Counted from the first letter of the stretch, positions 41,086 through 53,155 are shown. The stretch is 64,000 nt of DNA from Polyodon spathula (GCF_017654505.1 NC_054549.1:24802647-24866646); one strand, 5' to 3'. Program-made: numbers and translations. The notes: generated by a model from the sequence alone, not told the origin.

Positions 41086-42021
41086 GTGGAAGACATGCAG
41101 TGGGCTGAAGGAATACGAGAGATCCCTAGCTCAGTGTGCAACCTCCCCTGCAAGGCTGGTGAGAGAAAGAAGAAGGTGAAAGGCATGCCCTGCTGCTGGC
41201 ACTGTGAGAAATGTGTAGGGTACCAGTACCAGGCTGATGAGACGTCATGCAAGCTCTGTGACTACAACATGCATCCCAATGAGAACCACACTGGATGCCA
41301 ACCCATACCGATCATAAAACTGGAGTGGCATTCCCCTTGGGCTGTCATCCCTGTCTTTTTGGCCATGCTTGGGATTATCGCCACCATCTTTGTCATGGCT
41401 ACCTTCATTCGGTACAATGATACCCCGATGGTGCGTGCCTGTGGGAGGGAGCTTAGCTATGTCCTTCTAACTGGGATATTTCTTTGTTACATCATTACTT
41501 TCTTAATGATTGCTGAGCCGAATATAGCTGTGTGTTCTTTCAGACGTATCTTTTTGGGACTGGGTATGTGCATCAGCTACGCAGCTTTGCTGACCAAGAC
41601 CAACAGAATCTTCCGCATCTTCGAGCAGGGAAAGCAGTCTGTCACAGCACCCAGGCTCATCAGCCCCACCTCACAGCTGGCCATCACTTCCAGTCTCATT
41701 TCAGTCCAGCTTCTTGGAGTCTTAATATGGTTTGTGGTCGACCCACCCAACATCATTACTGACTACGATGAACAGAAGACGATGAACCCTAACCAAGCAA
41801 GAGGCATTCTCAAATGTGACATAACGGATCTACAAATTATTTGCTCTCTGGGTTATAGCATTCTCCTAATGGTAACTTGTACAGTTTACGCAATCAAGAC
41901 TCGTGGAGTTCCTGAAAACTTCAATGAGGCCAAACCTATTGGATTCACAATGTACACTACCTGTATAGTTTGGCTTGCCTTCATTCCAATATTTTTTGGC
42001 ACAGCTCAATCGCCAGAAAAG
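41086..42021 (+). CDS. grm7: grm7 exon, cysteine-rich linker and membrane helices 1-6 (exon 8 equivalent)
   Basis: A 936-bp, 312-codon exon in phase 0 at both ends. Residues 1-80 hold the cysteine-rich linker with nine cysteines ([27 protein letters not shown] and the final HTGC) and an NHT glycosylation sequon. Helix 1 is about residues 85-108 ([12 protein letters not shown]), helix 2 about 122-143 ([12 protein letters not shown]), and helix 6 ends near [19 protein letters not shown] opens helix 3, and C150 with the Cys of ILKCDITDL should form the conserved top-of-helix disulfide. [11 protein letters not shown] marks the third intracellular loop used in Gi/o coupling. [28 protein letters not shown] and [10 protein letters not shown] are GRM7-type. 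Acceptor TGCAG/41086, donor 42021/[14 protein letters not shown] has Cys where mammals have Ser. Confidence 0.97.
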
Positions 42022-43138
42022 GTAGGTGACCCTATAATTTCTTACTGCACATGTGCCAATGTCCCTCATAACTACTATCATCTGTTCTGTACTATGGTGG
42101 CAGGCTTCATATAGATTCTGTTTACTGGTAAGAAAATGTCTCTAGAATACCATAGACCAAAAAAATGAGCATTTCCTTTAAATATAAAAGTACCTCTTTC
42201 TGCCCAATTTATAGTGCATTTGCAATGGGATACAGCTGTTAAAATCCATGTTTTTAGTACCAATTTGTGCTGGAAGCATTTTAGGACCACTCATGTCTAA
42301 ACACAGAAAGCAGTTATTTGTAAATTCATTACTGAAAGGCTCTGTAACAACAACAAAAAAACCTTTCTAAACAGTAATGAAGCTACAATTTAATGAAATA
42401 CAAGATTCAGGTTCAAATTCATATAAATTTTTAGAGGAATGCGTCATTATAAAATATACATTTTCCCATTATTTTCCCTTTCTTCCTCCGTTTGAGGTAT
42501 TTTTTGTTAAAAGCAGTTATAGTCCAGGGAAGTGAAAGGTGCAATGCCTGACTTGATGAGTTCAAGTCCCTGGGTGTACAACACAGTATGTTGTAGTGCA
42601 ATGATTTTCAGCCCTTGGTCTATGTAGTATCCTCAACAATTCAGTTTTTTGTTTTAACCTGGGACTATATTAATAAAGGTTCCCTTTTAAAGATATAGTT
42701 AACAAAAGACTTTCATACATCATACCTGTCCCAGCAGCTCACCCAATCCAACTGCAACAATGGCTTGAAATGTGCAGTTGTGAAAGAAACACATTCTAAA
42801 ATGGTACCACACTAGGTAAAGGGAAGTTTTAAGTTTGCTTGCATTTGAAATGGCTTGTTACTTGGTTTTTGAGTAAACTGGTATTTATGTCATTATCATT
42901 TATTTAAGCACTTTTCAATCATAAACCTTATTTATGTGTTTCTTTGTGTTATATAATTAACTGTTAAGATGCAAAACGCCATTGCTTCCTCCACAATTCA
43001 ATACAGCAGCTCACATCGGACTAAACTTCCTCAGCAAAAAAGTTAAGCCAAGAGAGGTACGTTAAAACATTTTAAACATGGCAAACCATGGTAAACTAAA
43101 TACACAGTACAAACATGGGGAAGCTGCAAATATACGGA

Positions 43139-43516
43139 ACAGATCTACTGTGGTAATCATTTTATAAGCCTTGAAACAGAATGACTTGGGGTGGGACATT
43201 TATTACACAGTATTTTTTCCCAATCAGCCCCCTTGTTCACTAAATATTGTATTATCCCTAAACAGATAAACATCTCTTATATGCAAAATATTAAATGTTA
43301 AAAATATTAAAAGTCTGTTCAATAAGTACAGTGGTTTCCCAAATATCCTCAAGATGGTTTTTAATAATTTCACTATTGTTAAAGATGATTAGCTATTCAG
43401 GGATAGCAAGATATTTAGTAAGAAAGGAGTGGGGCAAAAGGGTAATTGCATGTCCCACCCCCAGTCATTCTGTTTCAAGGCTGGTGACACATTATTTTGA
43501 TTACCAGTGTATCTGC
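43139..43516. repeat. Foldback MITE (~378 bp)
   Basis: Ends ACAGATCTACTGTGGTAATC and gattaccagtgtatctgc are imperfect inverted copies. The inner arms are stronger: gccttgaaacagaatgactt (43168) against agtcattctgtttcaaggc (43463-43481), and gggtgggacat against atgtcccaccc. Arms extend roughly 115 bp each side. No coding potential is seen. Confidence 0.75.
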
Positions 43517-45200
43517 AGTAGCAAATTGATGATCTAACTGGGATTAAACCTGCTTGAGATATTCTTTAGCACAAGTTATTGAGAGTATAAGACTGGGGAT
43601 ATAAGGAGATGCCTTTTCGACTGCCGGTGCAAATATCACACTTACATTCCAAGAGTTTGACGTAGATGTTTTTCTGCAACAAAAATTATGTGTTGTACTT
43701 ATTTGTATGGGATTGAGTACGGGAACTACTATTGAACTAAAACAAAACAACAAAACCACCTATAAGAACTTCAAAAGGACTGCTGTTGTGTACGTAGTTT
43801 ATCTTGGATTTTCTTTCTGAACTGTACTACCATAAAATAAAATGTGCTTACTATGTGTGTGCACATTAGTTTGTAATTTACATGCTAGATTGAGGCTCCT
43901 CTCTTTAAATGTACATAGCCAGTGTTGCACTTTTATTTGTTTACTATGTGTGTGTTTTAGTAGGGGGAGAAAAATATTTTCTCTAATCCCCCTTTAAGGA
44001 TCTTTTCGCTTAATGCACTACCACCCCATGCTGAGAGAGAATGGGTTGTAACAGGCCTGATCTCCCCCCCTCCCCCTGCTAACCCCAGTAATATACCCTG
44101 CCAATTCCCACTGCTTATCTTTAGCCATACATGCAGTTAACATCAGATACTTGCCCACCAAAGTGCAAAAGCTAACCTTATCACTCAGGAAAAAGACACC
44201 TACTGTGTATTATTCCAAACCACAGACCTTCTGCATCTCTTCGTTGTGCTTAAACCCAAGTATGAACATGGATTTATTTGCAACTGCATTGCATTAGTTA
44301 TCAGGCTGATTATAAAACCCCTTTCCTTATCTCTTATCATTGCAAAATGATCAATGCCCCCCCCCCTTTTCATGTGCTTTTTATTTTATTTTTTATTACA
44401 ACATTATAGATTAATGAGTTAAATTGCTGCTTTCTTGTACCACTGCCGGTGCTGTAGGGCAGTTTTACTCCAGTGGTCTAAATGCAAGCAGGCTTGTGAC
44501 CTACACTTAGGTACCATAAAGCATTTCATAAACTTTCAGTCAGCACCTTTTTCTATAGTGTGGTTCTCATGCATATCCCTTAAGACAAATGGGGACAATG
44601 ATCATGTTGCTCATGCTGATAACAGATAGGAAATGCATTTTCTTTATTAATTATTTTAGCAGAGATATTAATTTGAGTTTAATGCTTCTTTTTACATTAT
44701 TTTCCAGTTAACAAAAGTTAATTTAGAGTATTGTGCCAATGTATTAGAAAACCCCTTGCTTCTATTTTGGTTTGTTATGCATATGAAGTCAAACCACTGT
44801 AACTGAAAACTATGGAAAATTGTCAAAACAGGCAAATTAGTGATTGTCTAATTTACTTGGTGACTTTAATAGGCCACACATGTAATTACTTTAATAGTAA
44901 GAGAAATAGAATGCATTTCCACAAATGCTAAAATGCATGACATTTTTTTAGAAGTTGTTTCAGATGCCTTTTGAAAGGATAAAGTGGTCTAACATTTTCA
45001 CACATGAGTTCCAATAGTTTCTATAGCACTAATTCTTACACCCATAGGTTTTCATGCAAGTAGAATATATAAATATTATATTATATAAATAGTATATCAA
45101 TCACAAAGATTGTGGTGTTCTAATACATTTGCACACTACTGTATTTTTATTAATTAAACATTAAATCAGTAAATTAATTCTATGGAGTGCTTTTAATTAA

Positions 45201-45525
45201 CAGTCATGCAAGATCATTTTCTTTGCTAGTTCAGCACCCTGGATAGCAGCATGTAAGGTCATTTTCCTGGCTAGTTCAGCACCCTGGACAGCGTCATATA
45301 AGATCTTATTCTTGTCTAGTTCAGCACACTGGACAGTGTCATGTAAGATCATTTTCTTGGCTAGTTCAGCATCCTGGACAGTGTCCTGCAAGATCATTTT
45401 CTTGGCTAGTTCAGCACCCTGGACAGCCTCATGTAAGGTTATTTTCTTGGCTAGTTCAACACCCTGGACAGCCTCATGTAAGGTCATTTTCTTGGTTTGT
45501 TCAGCACCCTGGACAGCCGTCACAT
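45201..45525. repeat. 45-bp minisatellite, seven in-register units
   Basis: The word ttcagca recurs with exact 45-bp spacing (tcagc at 45231, 45276, 45321, 45366, 45411, 45456 and 45501), without any indel. Unit sequence varies at several positions. Because 45 is a multiple of three, a minus-strand frame stays open as a 15-residue repeat of the type VQGAELAKKMTLHEA, and a + frame is open too. I see no splice or promoter context for a real protein. It ends against the SINE-containing region at 45530. Confidence 0.9.
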
Positions 45526-45599
45526 ACACTTGCATGTGTAGCTTTTGTACCAGGCTAGCCTTTGTCCTTCAGAGGCTGGAAGCTGATGACATCCATTAT

Positions 45600-45883
45600 T
45601 GAGCTCCTGGGTGTAATGAGGGAACTGGCTTGGTCCTGCAATGGGATGATGCTCACCTTCCTTCAGTTCTGTTGTGGGGAATTGGTATGGAAGCATAATA
45701 GGACATTCTAAATGTGTGTGTGACCTTGAGCAAGTCACTTAACCTCCTTGTGCTCCCTGTCCTTTGGATAAGATGGAAAATCAAGGTCCTACTGGAAATT
45801 ACTCTGCAGCAGTAGTTGTTAATGCATAGTTCACACTCTAGTCTCTGTAAGTCACTTTGGATAAAAGCATCTGCTACATCTGC
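45600..45883 (+). mobile_element. CORE/MIR-like SINE
   Basis: tgaccttgagcaagtcactt then aacctccttgtgctccctgt matches the conserved centre of MIR/CORE-SINEs, and agtcactttggataaaagca then tctgct is the L2-type 3' tail, followed by a TAA array. The 5' limit is approximate; a tRNA-like head is not clear. Confidence 0.7.

Positions 45884-45946
<63 letters not shown>
45884..45946. repeat. (TAA)n microsatellite
   Basis: About 21 TAA units forming the 3' tail of the SINE at 45600-45883. Confidence 0.95.
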
Positions 45947-45949
<3 letters not shown>

Positions 45950-46754
45950 CAAGTCTGTTGCATGCTGGTCTGTGTTAAACTACTAGCTGAGACAGGAGAG
46001 GTTAAATAGGAGATCCTAACAAACTCTTAACTTGTAATGAAGCAAAACCAACTAGCAAGGACTTCTCTACAGAATGAAAAACATTTTCTGCAAAAAATGC
46101 AATCCCACCTACACTGGTCTTAATAATCTGAGATCAGTTTAGGATGCATTCTCTATGCAAATGTAATTCAATTGGCACACCTTAAACCCCCAATGAAGTG
46201 TCTCACGATTGGGGATTTTAAAACATTGGGTGGTATGCTAATTGTGATTACCCCAGGTTACATAGCCCTGGGGTGTGAAATACAAAAAAATACACACTCA
46301 ACAATACATTTAGAAAAAAACCCATAATTTAAATAATTTAGTTGACATCATGTAATCAAAGAAACAAAAAAATTACAGTATATCGTAAGTCTACCAGAAG
46401 CCAAAATATTAGTATTCTAATTCATGTCAGATTTAAAAAAATGTCACGCTTAATGTATCAGTTTTTCATTAAATATATGGAAAACTACAAAGCAGTATGT
46501 AATTCAATGTATATTAACGTACTGTTATTCAGGAGGTTTCATTTGACTTTATGAAGCTAAATTAGTTAATTCTAAAGGGTGATGCAAAATGCTTGGCCAC
46601 AGCTATAATTTAATGGAAACTGTTTCAGTTTCAACAAGAGCTGAAGGAAAGTTCTAATATCCAAATTGCATTCTAACATTTCGTAAGACCTCTAGATTGT
46701 ATGCACCAAATACTGTTACACTGTACATTGGATTTCTGAGAGAAGAGAGAACGT

Positions 46755-46934
46755 GGAGGGTTTACTCCAGTCTTTAATTAACACTTTTTGAAAGATGAAA
46801 ATACAACGGTAATGAAAACTGAGAAACAAACCACTGAAGAATGATTAAGAAACCTGCTATTTAATTACTTACTAGATGTTTGATACTAGTTTTGTTAAGT
46901 CAACATGAGTTCATTAAAGACTGGAGTAAACTCT
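46755..46934. repeat. Hairpin MITE (~180 bp)
   Basis: Left arm gtttactccagtctttaat (46760 region) and right arm attaaagactggagtaaac (46911-46931) are perfect reverse complements over 19 bases. Weaker pairing extends inward to about 36 bp. The middle has no frame or motif. Confidence 0.65.
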
Positions 46935-47726
46935 TTAAAAAAGTATTTATATTTGTAAGCGTGGCACCATCTTGAGCAGGGTTGTGTATTGCCAGCAGAA
47001 CAAATGGAAACTTGATCCAAAGTGGCAGATCAGTAGCTGCTGCTGCCTCTTCCTGCTATACCGATCGGATGTAACCTACATTATGTATATTATGGCAGGC
47101 AACTAGAGCACTCCACCCAGGTGAAAGCTCCTTAACACAGCTTTATAAAAAGAAATAAAAGCAACACACTATTTGAAATAAGAGCATCTCAGAATGATTA
47201 CAAACAGCATGCCATGTTAAGAAGACTGTAGATAATACAATGTGAAGATGAAACTTGCTGCTTGCTCTTTATTCTCACATGGCAGAGGCTGGTAAGCAGG
47301 TCTGGTAATTCTGTTTCATCAACAGCAGCCCTTTTGCAGTGACTGAGGGATGTTCTTTGAAATGAGCATCAGGAGCCTGCAATTTTCATCTTATAAATCA
47401 TTTAGCTTAAAAGCTATTTTAGATGCAATCATAAAAAAAGACTGCCTGCATTATTTACGACATTTCAAACACATATCTGAGTTGCAATACATTGTATCAC
47501 TGCAGTGGCAAACCGATGTAAACTACTTAGGAAGGATGAGTGAGCCTGACATATATTCAATGCAAGAAAATATTGTATAGCTTTTAGTAAAAACATGACT
47601 GCACTGTAGATGTCACTACAGAGAAGATTGTTGCCATTTCTTTTTCTGACTGTATTACACATTTTTTAATGCTGAATAAGAATTTAACCACCTTAAAATA
47701 CACACACACACGCACACTCATATATA

Positions 47727-48145
47727 TTGATTGGCAATCATGGTCTGGATTGGTTAAAACCTCATCATAGGATGAAAAATAGATTTGACTACTGCCCTAA
47801 CATCCTTACACCACCAGTCAATAATCTCAGTCTGTCATATCACTGTCAGTCCCGCCCCTTTTCAAAGGAAAGTCCTTCTCCCCTGCACTCTTCACAAGAG
47901 AAAATTGATGAACACCGATTCGATGAGTTGACAAAAAATGAATTACACAACATACTACAAATGAAAGATGCTGTAATCAATAAAACGGTGGTTAAAACAT
48001 CACTGTCACTGTTTTCTGACTTTCTGACATTCAAATAAATGACGAAAACAAATATGACAGACGGGATATAAACTGGTTTATGCAGCAGTCGGTAAACCTA
48101 GATCAAGAAAAACTTTGCTAACTATAAGGTATGAACTTCAAAAAC
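47727..48145 (+). pseudogene. Crypton-like (DUF3504-type) recombinase 5' fragment
   Basis: The frame 47727-48038 ends in RFDELTKNELHNILQMKDAV then KTSLSLFSDFL, resembling the N-terminal helical block of Crypton-derived DUF3504 proteins (RFxxxxxxELxxLLxxKDxxxTxxxxxxxxxxFxxYL). After a stop, another frame at 48073-48144 reads VYAAVGKPRSRKTLL then TIRYELQKH, close to that family's YSRSSLxxIRYGLQRHF word. Spacing between the blocks fits one protein with a frameshift. The fragment stops at the TA array at 48150. The catalytic tyrosine-recombinase domain is absent. Family assignment is from remembered motif shape, not a search. Confidence 0.55.

Positions 48146-48149
<4 letters not shown>

Positions 48150-48202
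<53 letters not shown>
48150..48202. repeat. (TA)n microsatellite
   Basis: About 26 TA units directly after the Crypton-like fragment. Confidence 0.95.
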
Positions 48203-48208
<6 letters not shown>

Positions 48209-48566
48209 TTTGTTTTTAGCCACCACATTCCCTGGAACAGCTATTTAAACAAAATGTATAGTCGTATTTATTTATGAATGCTCTATCAGCTATATATATC
48301 AATTTTGGCTTTTAAATTTCATCTATTTATGGTCATATTTACTATCAAACCTTGCCTCACTTACGTATCTTGACTGATTTGTATATTAAATATGTACTGT
48401 AAACTCAACCATAGTGGAAAATTAAATGCCCCTCGGCAAGACTATTGTCACTTCCAGGGTGCAATGCTCTCAGCCTGCAGCTTTGAGCATTATATATCAG
48501 TAACAATAGGCTTCCTACAGGTCAATAATGTTCTACTTATTACTATAACTATACTCTCCAGTACAT

Positions 48567-48572
48567 TATATA

Positions 48573-48640
<68 letters not shown>
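48567..48640. repeat. (TA)n microsatellite
   Basis: Two TA runs split by single TT steps. The open frame of Tyr-Ile repeats across it is not a gene. Confidence 0.95.
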
Positions 48641-49517
48641 ATGGACCTGACTCTGATTGGGCCGCCCTTAGAATGTTTGCATCCACATCTCAAACACAAA
48701 TCAAACAATATCATTCTGCCAGTTGTACTTATTGCGAAATTTAATTTAAAATAAATTTCAACCTTTTTAATAACATGTCTAGCAACACAAGTAGTATAGA
48801 GAGGAAAACTGTCAGACAAACTGAAAAAAACTACTACTAACGGGGGGGGGGTCAAACATAGTTTTTGATTTAAACAGAAAAAGTAAATAGAAATTGATTT
48901 TATTATTCCGTTTTAACATAACTTAAAAATATCTGAAACAAAAAGTTTTTTGAACCCAAAAATCAGCTCATTATTTAACCAGAAGTCTATCTTTGATTTA
49001 CGATGCATGCTGAATATTGAGTTTAAAAAAAATGCAAATGATTATATTAAAACAACATAACAATTCAAATTAAAAGGAGAACGTGTGCTGCATTGTTTTG
49101 TTTAAATTGAAAATTGCATGTCAAAAGTGGAAGACACCGATTGAGCTGCTGCCCCAGTGTACTGCAATAAATCGCATAGTAGTGTTCATTAAATGTACGA
49201 GTGCTCCATTGATCCAAACTGCCCCATCAAGTCACTGGAGAAATATAAAATAAAATATCAGAAGAATTCACCAGCTTTCTATCTTTATCGAACCATTGTA
49301 ATATACTTCCAGGCCATAAGAATAAAAGAAATTCGTAACATAATAGCAAACATTAGTATTAAAAATGGTGTTTAGTAGTCATTTTATAGAGATGCTCATA
49401 GGCAATGTTGTTATAATAGAATGTTCATTTTAGAGGGCTAATGTGGAAGAATACATAAACAAAATGAAAAACAGTTAAAATACATTAAAATGATAATTAA
49501 TTATGTTGTTAGTATAA

Positions 49518-49663
49518 AAGCAATAAGACCCTCCAATACCAGGCATTATGGACCATATGGTTGTAATAGCACCCTCGACAGTCTCAGCCTCCATTACCCA
49601 AATGGTCCATAATACTCGGCAATGCCCTCTGTGTCAGATGATATACATCAGGTCTTATTGCTT
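49518..49663. repeat. Hairpin MITE (146 bp)
   Basis: Ends aagcaataagacc and ggtcttattgctt are perfect inverted repeats. Inner words ggcattatggaccatatgg and the complement of ccaaatggtccataat extend the hairpin. It has no open frame. Confidence 0.7.
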
Positions 49664-49753
49664 ACATATATAACTATAGTACAATAAGAGACAAGCATAT
49701 ATTATGACATTACATCAAAAAATAATAATTAAGTGTTTAATAACATCACTAAC

Positions 49754-49757
<4 letters not shown>

Positions 49758-49787
<30 letters not shown>
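49758..49787. repeat. Poly(T) tract
   Basis: About 30 T. It may be the reversed tail of a minus-strand retroposon, though no body is recognised to its right. Confidence 0.85.
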
Positions 49788-49790
<3 letters not shown>

Positions 49791-51904
49791 ACTCAGTGCG
49801 TGTGACTTCTAAATTTCTGACCGTCGTTTTTATTTCAAAATGTCATCCAGTTTTGAAATATATCTGACCTTGCCTAGCATGGTCCAATATTAAAATGGTG
49901 TTAATTTGCATTTCTGTTTTGTTTTGTTTTGTTTAAATCAATATGTGGAAAATTGCCAAACACAAGAAATGATTATTACCTTTCCTGGGCTGTAAGTTGC
50001 AACTAAAGTATCTTTCACATTAATGTCTTTCTCTAACACTGTGTTTACCAGCTGCTCCTTGCTTAAAAACAACATGGCAACTCTGGTCATTCTGGAAGCA
50101 TATTTCACAATTCTATAGCATACTACTTGCTCAATAGCTAAAATCCAGCCTTCCACACTGAGTTCTGTCTTGACAGAACTCTCAGACCATGCTTTCTCAT
50201 TAAAGAGGAACCTTGATTACATGGAGGCTTTCAGTCACCATTCACTTCCTGGGTTCACTCACCACAATTCTCAGCTCAGCCAAACCAACTCCTTGCATGC
50301 AATGCAGCAGATAGACCAATCCAGTGGTGCAAAAGTTTAACATAAGTTAGGGGTGGCGTTCTCGTCGTTATTTTGTGGAGATCTGCAACAGCATCTCAAA
50401 CAACTTTCAGGATCTCTGTCCTCGTAGATGATTAAACATGGTAGTCATACACTCCATGTGCCCTCCTCACCCTTCTTTCATAGTTTGTTTTTGCACACAT
50501 TCCTCTTGTAAAGCACTTTGTACAGTTTGTATATTATGATAAAACAACACCCACTTAATTATGGATACAATATTCACATCACTTGTCAGTATATTTAATC
50601 TAGTTAAAAAGAAATAAACCATCATGACAGTAAATGTGGCTTTGCAAAGGCTTTTATTGTTTATCTAGAACACCGGTACCTGCGTGACAGTCTGCTAAGG
50701 TCATTTTCTTTCACTGTTACACACCATGTGAAGAATTTCAATCAGTATTCATTCTTCGTATCTGAGCGATAGTGACAACATCTACACAGAACACTGAAAG
50801 GCCAGTAACTGGATGTACATGTTCCATCAATATTGCATGCCATAGCCTCTGTTTCTGTCAAGCGAAAAAAGAAAGTAGAATATATCTTAAAATGACTCTA
50901 ATCCAAGGAATCAGTGAAGCAATGTATCAGCTGATACAGAGGAACTCAATTTCAGTATATCTTTTAAGCAGCAGTCATCATGAGTACAGTTTATTCTAAT
51001 CATGATACATTAGTGGTAACAATAATTGGATGGCTCAAGCCATTTAGTTAATTACAAGAAAACGTGGACTTTGCCAAGGGCATAACAAGAGGCATTAGCA
51101 TCAGATGGAATGCACGTGTAAAATATTTTCACTGTCACAAAATCTATAACATGCTGGGAGACAGGGAGGCAGGCACTTTGTTTATTGGCTAATGCCTTAC
51201 AGTTTCCAAGATTATGGTTAGCTGGCCCAGACTGACAGGTAAGATAAAGTGAAAGACAATGGTTAGCTTTCATAATGTGCACTTAAAGTGGATACAAATT
51301 TAGTAGATACTTATTTTTATGAATATGTCTTGTCAGTTTGAAAGAGTATGCATCAATCTAAGTTAATGTCACATATCTAGAGTCCATGCTTTGTATTTAA
51401 CTTTCTAAATAACAATATATTTGTAGTTTTATGGGCACTTCACAATTCCAAAGCTACCTTGCTGAAGCCTTGGCAGTCAATATACAGAACTAGCTACTGT
51501 TTGCAGCTAAAATAAATGTTTGTTCTATAAATCTTACACTTTCATGCATTTAGGATAGTCATACTATAGTGTTAATAACAGGTAAAAACAGATCAGAACT
51601 CAATTACAGGACAGACCTATTATTGTTTAAGTGATACTACATATACAAAAAAGCTGGGCCAATTTCTTAATCTGTAGATTAATTTGAACCTTCAACAAAC
51701 ACTTTAACACCCAGTGTCCTTGCTATAATTATACTTCCTGTAGAACCTGCATTGTGTTTTTCAGCCCTAAAAGAATGAGAGAAACTGCCTCTTTGCAATA
51801 GTAATGAAAGCAGCAGTTAAGCAAACAGTGGACCAACCACACTGAGTTATCTTATTGAACAAAACGAAGTATCACTTTTTTCAGTGTGTAATAAATGCAA
51901 AGGG

Positions 51905-52285
51905 ATTTCACATTGATTTTATAAGCTGTTCAAATGTCAAGTAAGGTCTTAAAGGATGCATCAATAACATGGCTTGATAACTTATCCATACCCTCACCAC
52001 TCTCTGTGTAAAGACTGTTACCCTCTGCCCTAAGTGCCTGCACTTTACTTGGTGTCCTCTGATCCTGGTTTCTGAGCTGCACTTAAATTGGCTAGGGTTA
52101 ACTTTCTCAGCTCCTTTTAAAGACTTCAATCATGCCCCACCTAATTCACCGTTGCTCTAGGCTAAAAAAGATCACTTCCCTAAAACCGCGTTCATTGCTC
52201 TGGAATTCATCTGCTCTACACTGGGCTGCCTCCAAGACCACAATGTACTTGTGGTAATGGGCTCACCAGAACTGGACACAGTATT
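51905..52285 (-). mobile_element. LINE (CR1-like) fragment, reverse orientation
   Basis: The complement of ggacacagtattccaagt encodes the decayed LEYCVQFW-type word, and the complement of gtccttgatcctggtt-like sequence encodes ETRIRGHQVKC, both near the C-terminus of CR1-type LINE polyproteins. Frames are broken. It abuts the hAT remnant that starts about 52290. Confidence 0.65.
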
Positions 52286-52369
52286 CCAAGTACAAACGTT
52301 ATGCTATGCTATTCCGTTACTATACAGTTGCAGCCATTGTTCCAATATATTTTTCCCAATATAACTTTG

Positions 52370-52745
52370 TGGCAAATCCAGCTCTCTTACCCACCATACA
52401 TGGTGCTCCGTCTGTGGCCAAACTCACAGCTTTTGACCAGTCTACACCTAATTTGTCCAGGGCACCCATCAAACTGGTGAATATATTTTCAGCTGGTGTC
52501 TTTCATGGGAACCACCTCTACAAGCTCCTCTGTAACATGCATGTTTTGAGCAACACCACAAATGAAAACTGCAAGCTGCACCATGTCAGTTACATCTGTA
52601 CTTTCATCAATGGCAACCAAAAATGCATCAGGTGACTTCAGTTTGTCTGTTAGCTGCTCATTATTATTCTCTGATCTATCACTGACCCTCTCAGCGACAG
52701 TGTTTCTGAACATGCTAATGTTAGCAAAGGCCTGTCACTTTTCTG
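52370..52745 (-). pseudogene. hAT-type transposase fragment
   Basis: On the minus strand 52713-52489 reads MFRNTVAERVSDRSENNN then PDAFLVAIDESTDVTDMVQL, AVFICGV and EELVEVVPMKDTS. This is the catalytic region of hAT transposases related to GTF2IRD2/ZBED-type proteins (FSxAxDESTDxTDxAQLxIFIRG), including the first catalytic Asp in DESTD. After a stop, other frames continue with LDKLGVDWSK-like and TDGAPxMVG-like words at 52450-52380. At least one frameshift is present. Neither a BED finger nor the dimerisation domain is attached. Confidence 0.8.
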
Positions 52746-52904
52746 GACATATTAAAATCAACCGGGCTATACATTTCTAAACATTTCCTTGAGAATTGTC
52801 ACCAGAAGGCAGAAATATCATCTACGGTTCGCAGTGTATCCAGAACACAAGCTCTCCTGCAATAATGTTGGTTTTCAATATGTGGCTCATTTCAATCAAA
52901 ACAC

Positions 52905-53155
52905 CAATCATGTTGCAGGAGGGAGTGTGAACTGGATGCATTGAGATGTTTAAGAAAAGCAATCTTTCTCCTGGAGAACATTCCAGAGTAAAACTAATTC
53001 CCTTGTTTATTTATCTATAATGTGTGAATACAGAAGATACAAAAACAATCAGAAATATGTTGGAAAAATTGCTGCGATATGAATAACATGGGATACAGCA
53101 AAGGTAAAGTAATGTGTTTCTTGTAAACACTGCAGGGCCTTGTTAAAACAATTGA
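52905..53155 (+). repeat. Dispersed repeat, copy 1 (possible hAT-derived)
   Basis: gttgcaggagggagtgtgaa (52915) and gggatacagcaaaggtaaag then tttcttgtaaacactgcagg (53090-53140) recur at 57000-57310 and 58110-58170. The second block can be read as a decayed WDTAKVK-VSCKHCR, suggestive of a BED-type zinc finger. This is tentative. Confidence 0.4.

Noticed and set aside
41086..42021. Assignment to GRM4, GRM6 or GRM8
   Set aside because: Shared group III words are present, but [25 protein letters not shown] and [11 protein letters not shown] fit GRM7 best. A tree would settle it.
41071..42114. Single-exon reading with ATG at 41071 and stop after 42111
   Set aside because: The first 15 bases are intron and acceptor, and the codons after 42021 (GDPIISY...) follow a good GTAGGT donor. 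The true exon is 41086-42021.
42530..42600. tRNA gene or SINE suggested by gagttcaagtccctgg
   Set aside because: There is a B-box-like word but no A box at the right distance and no cloverleaf.
45201..45525. CRISPR array
   Set aside because: The units are directly adjacent with no unique spacers, and the context is a vertebrate intron. It is a minisatellite.
45312..45602. Plus-strand frame across the 45-bp minisatellite
   Set aside because: Open only because the repeat unit is a multiple of three. There is no supporting signal.
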